Source: Apostichopus japonicus
Taxonomy: Eukaryota; Echinodermata; Holothuroidea; Aspidochirotida; Stichopodidae
Assembly (NCBI RefSeq): GCF_037975245.1
Contig: NC_092573.1
Coordinates: 22,163,265-22,227,264, forward strand
Direction of reading: 5' to 3'
DNA: 64,000 bases
In this document: in pieces, positions 60,480 to 64,000 of the stretch
How the letters are laid out: each line of letters opens with the position of its first letter
Numbering within the stretch: the first letter of the stretch is position 1
Made by a program: the position numbers and the translations under genes
Notes under the pieces: generated by a model
Told to the model about the DNA's origin: nothing
Database searches by the model: none
What the model saw: the letters and a program-made list of their open reading frames with translations, nothing else

Positions 60480-63400
60480 ATGCCATCGAGTAGACTGGAG
60501 ATAAACTTTCAAAGACTCCTTACGAGATGTGAAACAATGGCCGGAGAAACAACCAAGGGAGGTTGGCGACTTGACAAAGTAAGTAACAATTGCAATGGAA
60601 GTAAGTTTATGAAATTACCTTGAAACGGCATTCCGTAGGTGGCATAAAGTGCAAAAGACTTGTATTGTGATGCATGTTACAGTAGGCCTACTGCCAGTAA
60701 TGGTGGACAGTGATGTTCTCCTTAATTACCTACAATAACAAAAAATAAATAAATAAAATTACCATTGTAGAAAATGGTATGCCTGATTGATTTATTTATT
60801 CAAAGAAAAAACATAAACTGCCTATCTACTTTAAAAAAAACCTGTGTAGATGACTATATAAACATTAGAGGGGCTGATGATTTGACCCTAGCTGGGATGT
60901 CCTTCAAAGGCTGAACAGAAAATGGACTAACAATATATTTAATATAGATAGATCCATGGAAAGACAAATATGTTTCACCATTTTGGTCGATGTGACGATG
61001 TCGCACTTTAATTTTGTCTCTGAAGATGATCCTGCTTAGATCACAACGTCAGACCCTCTATAAAACATTTACATTGAACGATTTGTAATACAAAACAACC
61101 GATCTGTATGAACATTATGTACATGATTCTGGTGTAGTGTTTAATATAAACCATCCTGCACACTTTAACATTAGCTACTGTGCTGACTTGAAAAGGAAGG
61201 CACCAGTACAAAACTAAACCATGAGGTCCATTTTTGGGGAAACATAGCAAGCTTCTTCAATATTTAAGTGTTATTAATATCATGAATGACTATTGGATGT
61301 AAACTTAAGCTTTAGCTTCTCTCACTTAGTTTCTTATCTGAAGAAATGCTGTGTCTATTTTACTTTAGCTCAATATATCACAGATTTTGTCAAATATGGT
61401 TAATTTTTGCTATATCTTTTACTTTCGGCAGTATGTGTGTGCTCTTCAGGGCATGCTGGATGATTTGAAAAAGGCCCCAAGGTAAGAAAAATCCGCCTTT
61501 TATTAATAAGCCAATTGCCACTTACTTTGCTTCACCGAAATGAGCAGTGAAGATGTCCAACTATATATGACATCCATCTTGCCTTGTGAACATTTTCCAG
61601 TTTATTACTCCCTAACCCTGTTCCCCTGGGACTCTTAATTGTGGGTTTCATTCAGCTTGAAGAACCATTGTGAAAAATGGTCCAAACTCCTATGCCCCGC
61701 CCCCTTCTGCAGAAGAATGAAAGAATCAAGAAGAGAAAAATACAATGAACTGGTTTGGCTAAAGTATTAGTTTTTCCCATAAATGGATGATAATTAGCTA
61801 TAAGATATTAAATAATTCCATTCAATTTCAATTTTTTTTTTACAGAACTAGTCATAATCTCATGCAAATGGCAAGGAAATTATCCTTATTTCTGATTTTG
61901 TCCGCTTTCTTGGAATGAAACTCGACTAGTTCTGCTGTAAATGAAATGTTTTGTAAGAGGTTTTGGTGTTGAGTAGTATCTATGAATATTGACCATAAAT
62001 CAACCCAAACATTTGCTCTAAAACAATCACATCAGAGCTTCTGATCACATTCTGAAGTTATTAAATACAGGGATCTTTGGCTGCCACAAGTGATAAAGAT
62101 TATTCCATTTATTTTGCAGTAAACCTGGATTGGAAGCCATGCAGAAATATGAAAAGAAGGTTGCATATTTAAAGAACTTCATCCAAACTGAGAAACTGGT
62201 GAGGACATTTACAGTTATGACTGCTAAGTTTAGTGGATTGCTTAACTTTTGTCATTATTAGTATTTGCCTGGTGCATTGTGGGAGATGAGATTGGGTTAA
62301 TGGAGGGGGAGGGGAGCGGTTGATAGTGGTACCTAACTTTGCCGAATCTAACGTAAAGATCTAGTCTAAGCATATCATCCAATCACAGAGATATGCAGCC
62401 TACCCTAATTTGCATATTAGAATTGAGACAGAGGCTTTTAGTGTCGGTAACAAAGATTACTACTGCTACCTACCAGCTAATCCGATGATTAGCAGAGAAT
62501 TATAATACCTCAAAAAGTCTGTTAATCTGTGGAGAGGTGAATATAGCAACCAGCTTCTGTGTATCAATGAGGTATGATTTATCACTACGTTCCTTCCACA
62601 GGAAGAATCTTTTCTTCAAATCTAGTGTCTGGTGAACTGCCCTACATTTTGGCAGTGCTATCTTCTTACAGTTCATAATTCATAAATCATCTCAAAGAGT
62701 ATCATTACACTTCCTTGTCCAATTAAGCCCTACACCCCCCCTCCCCCCCCCCCCAAAAAAAAAACCTTTATAAAAGCAGGAATGGTATCATAAATTATGA
62801 CAAGCCACCTCAATGGTTTATAATGTTTTTAAAATATCTAGGGAAGTCTGTTGCTGTACTAGTTGTCATAAATTTCATTTTTGACAGAAACAGATTTTTT
62901 TCCCTCATCACATCAATTCAAACTATTTCTTTGAAGACATGAAGTCAGACTAAATTTGTGACAAATGTAATTTGTATCCACAGCATAACTTTATTTAAAT
63001 GTGCTTCAGGCTGAAATAGTTGCAGAATTTCTTGCTTTGATCGGTTTATGCAAAATGTTATATTCCAAACTTGAAATTATAAGCTGTAATCTTTGACAGA
63101 AAATGGCTTTTTTGCTAGAACTAGGAATGAGGGTTTTGATTTGCTTTTTTATTGTATTTACATGAAATTAGTTTGTTCTTCTTTTCTATTTCTTTTTTTT
63201 AGAAAAGAGACACCATATTATTGAGAAAATCTGGAAAATTGACTTAATTTCTTGTCAGTCAGTCAGCTTTATACAAATTAAAAATATTGTAAAAATGCTG
63301 TAATGTCCTAGCTAACATTTTCTTTCAATTTGTCACCTATTTTTAACAAAGTCTCTAATATTGGAATGCAGCCCTGTCGGATACAACCATTGCTGTGTAT

Positions 63401-63950
63401 AACTCTTAATGAAATTCGAGAGTCGAGGGGCTAAACGAAAAGCAACGCCTGATGTACAATTATAAGGTGTAGACTTATATTTCGATCCTAGCACAGCCAG
63501 TTGGGACAATTTCCTAATGCTAATACCTCTCTAAACTGTACTCCAATATCATGCTCTCAAACCACTGGTATTGTCAGTACAAACAGTTCCTAACCTTGAT
63601 CTGATGGTAACATGATATTCATACTGCTCGTACTGACAATACAAGTGCTCTGAAGTGGGACATAACACTACAGTATAGATTAAATTGTCCCAACTGGGTG
63701 CCTAGCAGTATGTTTGTCTAAGGGGAATCCTTTGTTTAAATGTCATCATCTTCCTCAACGACATCATCTTTTCTTCTCGCTAAAGCCGAGTACCACAGAG
63801 AGAGCCCTGCAGCATCAGATAAATGCTCCGGCCAGATCCATCAGTCTTCCTGGCTCAAAGGGAACTGGTCCCCTAAACTCAAGCCAGCAGCTACATAGAA
63901 TTACCATGGCACATTACAACAAAGATATGAGGAATGAGCTTCTAGGAGAG
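60480..63950 (+). CDS. USE1: Vesicle transport protein USE1, 5' part (four coding exons, runs off window)
   Basis: In the family, USE1 (p31) is an ER-resident SNARE that acts with syntaxin-18, BNIP1 and SEC22B and the NRZ tether in Golgi-to-ER retrograde fusion. Exons: 60480-60578, 61432-61481, 62120-62198, 63786-63950 (131 residues, all in phase, GT-AG). The N-terminus SRLEINFQRLLTRCETMA, then GWRLDKYVCALQGML, KVAYLKNFIQTEKL and MAHYNKDMRNELLGE, follows the human protein residue pattern in order. The SNARE helix and C-terminal anchor are beyond 64000. The ATG is the first in frame after a likely leader-exon acceptor (CCTCAG). Confidence 0.93.
63203..63247 (+). other. Candidate alternative terminal exon of USE1
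   Basis: TTTCTATTTCTTTTTTTTAG (63183-63202) is a very strong acceptor. It opens in phase with exon 3 for 14 codons (KRDTILLRKSGKLT) and then TAA. If used, it gives a short USE1 of about 90 residues without the SNARE domain. No obvious poly(A) signal follows, so it may be a cryptic site. Confidence 0.25.
63494..63700 (+). mobile_element. MITE copy B, 207 bp, with target duplication
   Basis: Terminal inverted repeats CAGCCAGTTGGGACAATTT (left) and AAATTGTCCCAACTGGGTG (right) match at 18 of 19 positions. The flanks CCTAGCA (63487-63493 and 63701-63707) form a 7-bp direct repeat, or 8 bp with one mismatch. The interior is a foldback around GGTATTGTCAGTAC and GTACTGACAATAC. It is an inverted copy of 43226-43431. 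The ends suggest a hAT-like MITE. It lies in USE1 intron 3, about 85 bp before exon 4. Confidence 0.88.
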
Positions 63951-64000
63951 GTGAGTCGTAATCCTAGAAAGTATTCTGAGGAACTTATGATTCCACAGTT
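63951..64000 (+). other. Start of USE1 intron 4
   Basis: A GTGAGT donor at 63951 follows the exon 4 end at 63950; the window stops within this intron. Confidence 0.85.

Noticed and set aside
1-64000. CRISPR array, operon or prokaryotic mobile island
   Set aside because: Repeats are minisatellites and MITEs; the genes are split by spliceosomal introns, so bacterial systems do not apply.

Overview
This is a AT-rich stretch of animal nuclear DNA: long genes with many short exons, GT-AG introns, poly(A) signals, and introns packed with transposon debris and simple repeats. It is not bacterial or organellar. The gene set (TAF1C, TIPIN, DIS3L, MYORG-like GH31, USE1), the tail-to-tail TIPIN/DIS3L pair shared with vertebrates, and the abundance of hAT-type MITEs, tRNA-derived SINEs, non-LTR retrotransposon tails and poly-G runs suggest a marine invertebrate, probably a deuterostome. 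A sea cucumber or other echinoderm is my best guess, but the sequence alone does not prove this.

Layout. Bases 1-6261 hold the possible 3' end of an unrecognised plus-strand gene (2000-3285), a cluster of small hairpins (841-1095), a foldback (3978-4136), a dispersed repeat, and otherwise nothing I can assign. From 6262 to 18785 on the minus strand lies a complete 16-exon TAF1C gene (RNA polymerase I SL1 subunit, 817 aa). Its introns hold two small hAT elements with target-site duplications, a four-unit array of RFX X-box motifs and a tandem duplication. A Ty3/Gypsy integrase-tail remnant (18871-19305) lies just upstream of it. From 21445 to 26339 on the plus strand is a complete six-exon TIPIN gene (replication-fork protection, 333 aa), whose coding 3' end has been tandemly duplicated into the 3' UTR. 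TIPIN faces DIS3L tail to tail.

DIS3L (28521-48923, minus) is complete in 26 exons and encodes a 1040-aa cytoplasmic exosome 3'-5' exoribonuclease. Its reading phase is consistent across all 25 introns, one of which is GC-AG. Its introns hold a 21-bp minisatellite, two LINE tails, SINEs, a MITE and foldbacks. DIS3L is head to head with a three-exon MYORG-like family 31 glycosidase (50930-55782, plus, 656 aa). The acceptor region of that gene's second exon is repeated about four times in tandem and contains a candidate 27-nt in-frame microexon. After about 4.7 kb of non-coding DNA with an AGGTCA-rich tandem repeat, the first four coding exons of USE1 (ER Golgi-SNARE) run to the right edge.

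The five recognised genes are housekeeping genes of separate pathways (rRNA transcription, replication checkpoint, cytoplasmic RNA decay, glycan processing, retrograde vesicle fusion). I see no operon-like functional unit. The unusual content is structural: duplicated splice sites, a duplicated 3' coding end, X-box arrays, and MITEs with assignable ends. All exon models were assembled by eye from splice consensus, reading-phase agreement and remembered family sequence. No alignment or search was run.
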